A DNA stretch of 7,232 nucleotides from Anaerolineae bacterium (GTDB taxonomy: Bacteria > Chloroflexota > Anaerolineae > B4-G1 > DUEL01), in assembly GCA_029932895.1 (NCBI GenBank), contig JAOZPF010000144.1, positions 1 to 7,232 of the forward strand, given 5' to 3'. How positions within the stretch are numbered: position 1 is the first letter of the stretch; each line of letters starts with the position of its first letter. Below are positions 5,759 to 7,232 of the stretch, one piece after another. Both the position numbers and the translations under genes were made by a program. The notes below the pieces were generated by a model. The model did no database searches, was not told where the DNA came from, and saw nothing but the letters and a program-made list of their open reading frames with translations.

Positions 5759-7232
5759 ATGTCCGACGTGATGCACCCCCAACCCTTTGCTGTCCTGCTC
5801 CGCTGGGTCCTGACCGAGTTGGAGCAGAATCAGTCCATCTTTGGCCTTCACCGCACCCTGTTCTACACACCGGAGCCAGCGAGCCTCACGACCACTGAGG
5901 TCTTTGCTCATCCCCTGGCGACTCCCATCGGACCGGGGGCGGGACCGCACACCCAACTGGCCCAGAACATTATCTCGGCTTGGCTCTCTGGGGGGCGGTT
6001 CATCGAGCTCAAGACCGTGCAGATCATGGACGAGCTGGAGATACCTCGCCCCTGCATCGACATGGCCGACGAGGGATATAACGTCGAGTGGTCGCAGGAA
6101 CTCAAGCTGGACCAGTCGCTTGATGAGTATGTCAAAGCCTGGGCGCTGATACACATCCTGCGGCGGGTGCTCGGTTTCGAGGGGCGGGTGCCTTTCGGCA
6201 CGGTTTTTAACATGAGCGTCGGGTACGATCTGGAGGGGGTGCAAAGCCCGCCGATGACCCGCTTTATGGACCGGTTGCAAGATGCTTCCGCCGAGATCGA
6301 ACCGCTCCGCGCCGTGCTGGCAGAGCAGTTTCCCCAGTTTGCCGACATCGAGATTCCGGTCCGGATTGTGGACAATGTCACCCTCTCGACCATGCATGGC
6401 TGCCCGCCCGACGAGATCGAGCGTATCGCCGTCTATCTGCTGGAGGAGCGGGGGCTGCACACGGTGGTCAAACTGAACCCCACTCTGCTGGGCAAAGAGC
6501 GGGTGCTCTCTATCCTCCACGACCACCTTGGCTTTACCGGGATCGACATCCCCGACCGCGTTTTCGACCATGACCTCCAGTACGGGCGAGCGGTATCGTT
6601 GATCGCCAACCTGAAAGAGGTCGCCGCGCGGCAGGGGCTGACCTTTGGCGTCAAGCTGAGCAACACCCTGGCGATGGCGAACCACCGCGGCGTGCTGCCG
6701 GGCGAGGAGATGTACATGTCGGGGCGGGCCCTCTACCCGGTCACCATCAACCTCTTTCGCAAACTCGTCCGCGAGTTCGATGGCGACCTGAACGTCTCCT
6801 ACTCCGCCGGGGCCGACGCGCTCAACATCACTGCTATCCTGGCCTGCGGCGCGATGACGGTCACGGCGGTCTCGGACTTTTTAAAGCCCGGCGGCTATTC
6901 CCGCATGCTCCAGTACCTGGAGAACATGGAGGCGGATATGCGCGCCCGGGGCGTGACGAGCCTGGAGGAGCTGGCGCGGGAGCGGATGGCGAACCTGGAG
7001 CGGGCGGCGACAGATTCGCTGGTCGATCCCCGCTACAAAAAGGGATACCATCCCTATGGCTTGCCCAAGGTCGAATCGGGGCTTGACCTGTTCGATTGCA
7101 TCACCGCCCCGTGTACGGCGCAGTGTGCGGTGCAGCAGGATGTGCCGGAGGATGCCTGGCTGATCGCGCAGGGCGATGTCGACCGGGCGCTGGAGGTCAG
7201 TCTGGCCCGCAACCCGCTTCCGGGAGTGACCC
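5759..7232 (+). CDS. ygfK: YgfK-type iron-sulfur flavin oxidoreductase (3' end outside window)
   Basis: This is the N-terminal 491 residues of a YgfK-family protein (E. coli YgfK is about 1,030 residues, so roughly half is present). YgfK was annotated as a putative selenate reductase subunit and is found with xanthine-dehydrogenase-like genes. Later work ties ygfK to anaerobic uric acid/purine degradation. The visible part is a dihydroorotate/dihydropyrimidine-dehydrogenase-like barrel (about 45-400) with hallmark blocks ATPIGPGAGPHTQLAQNI (54-71), GGRFIELKTVQ (78-88), NMSVGYDLEG (151-160), TLSTMHGCPPDEIE (208-221), VKLNPTLLG (237-245), GVKLSNTLA (297-305), LPGEEMYMSGRAL (313-325) and FLKPGGYSRM (374-383). 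A DPYD-like iron-sulfur domain then begins, with Cys447, Cys452 and Cys456 (C-x4-C-x3-C); its remaining Cys and the expected FAD/NAD(P) part lie beyond the window. ATG 5759 is supported by GGAAGGAG six bases upstream and by the family-like MSDVMHPQPF start. The frame is open to the last base. The protein is probably cytoplasmic, as no signal sequence is seen. Confidence 0.93.
   Translation, partial: MSDVMHPQPFAVLLRWVLTELEQNQSIFGLHRTLFYTPEPASLTTTEVFAHPLATPIGPGAGPHTQLAQNIISAWLSGGRFIELKTVQIMDELEIPRPCIDMADEGYNVEWSQELKLDQSLDEYVKAWALIHILRRVLGFEGRVPFGTVFNMSVGYDLEGVQSPPMTRFMDRLQDASAEIEPLRAVLAEQFPQFADIEIPVRIVDNVTLSTMHGCPPDEIERIAVYLLEERGLHTVVKLNPTLLGKERVLSILHDHLGFTGIDIPDRVFDHDLQYGRAVSLIANLKEVAARQGLTFGVKLSNTLAMANHRGVLPGEEMYMSGRALYPVTINLFRKLVREFDGDLNVSYSAGADALNITAILACGAMTVTAVSDFLKPGGYSRMLQYLENMEADMRARGVTSLEELARERMANLERAATDSLVDPRYKKGYHPYGLPKVESGLDLFDCITAPCTAQCAVQQDVPEDAWLIAQGDVDRALEVSLARNPLPGVT

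Noticed and set aside
5713..5760. Promoter for ygfK starting with TTGAAT
   Set aside because: TTGAAT (5713-5718) resembles a -35 box, but no acceptable -10 box follows at 16-18 bases. The ribosome binding site and start codon come immediately after.
4575..5870. Long minus-strand frame (431 codons) opposite permease 2 and neighbouring DNA
   Set aside because: It lies antisense to well-supported permease and ygfK coding sequence. Its translation is low-complexity (Gln/Arg/Gly/Pro-rich) with no family motif, typical of antisense shadows in GC-rich DNA.
1..7232. CRISPR array, tRNA/rRNA genes, insertion sequence or phage elements
   Set aside because: I found no regularly spaced repeats, clover-leaf-like segments, transposase motifs or terminal inverted repeats. 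Nearly all of the window is explained by the six + strand genes.

Overview
The window is GC-rich (about 60-65% G+C by eye), gene-dense bacterial DNA with every supported gene on the + strand. It holds one complete four-gene ABC importer of the BMP/nucleoside class (lipoprotein, two-domain ATPase, two permeases). The 3' end of a paralogous permease precedes it, and the first 491 codons of a ygfK-type iron-sulfur oxidoreductase gene follow it. The lipoprotein's Thr/Pro/Glu linker, the GC content and the gene style fit an Anaerolineae-like Chloroflexota bacterium. That placement is an inference with modest support, since no rRNA or other marker gene is present.

Layout. Positions 1-795 are the C-terminal part of a permease cut by the window edge, presumably the last gene of an upstream transporter. 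A 100-base leader follows, then a BMP-family substrate-binding lipoprotein (896-1990). A 99-base gap contains an exceptionally long hairpin (2001-2040) and then a ribosome binding site that fixes the ATPase start at 2090. The ATPase (2090-3637), permease 1 (3634-4728) and permease 2 (4725-5681) are joined by two identical GTGA stop/start overlaps. A 77-base spacer with short repeats leads to ygfK (5759 to beyond the window end).

How the genes work together. The lipoprotein should capture a purine-type solute outside the membrane, the two different permeases form the channel, and the single polypeptide with two ABC domains drives import. The lipoprotein's sequence style (GWTYEHDRGR, TTSFGYMDPTLEVA, FPIPEVIRGINAFTLG) is that of the BMP branch I associate with purine bases such as adenine rather than classical nucleoside-binding PnrA. 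YgfK proteins are known from clusters with xanthine-dehydrogenase-like molybdenum hydroxylases. They were first annotated as putative selenate reductase subunits and more recently linked to anaerobic uric acid and purine breakdown. A purine-type importer directly upstream of ygfK therefore suggests an uptake-plus-catabolism locus for a purine base or uric acid, but the substrate is not proven by this sequence.

The proteins all belong to recognised families. The points most worth following are the transporter-ygfK linkage, the tandem but diverged transporter modules, and the 16-bp intercistronic hairpin after the binding-protein gene.
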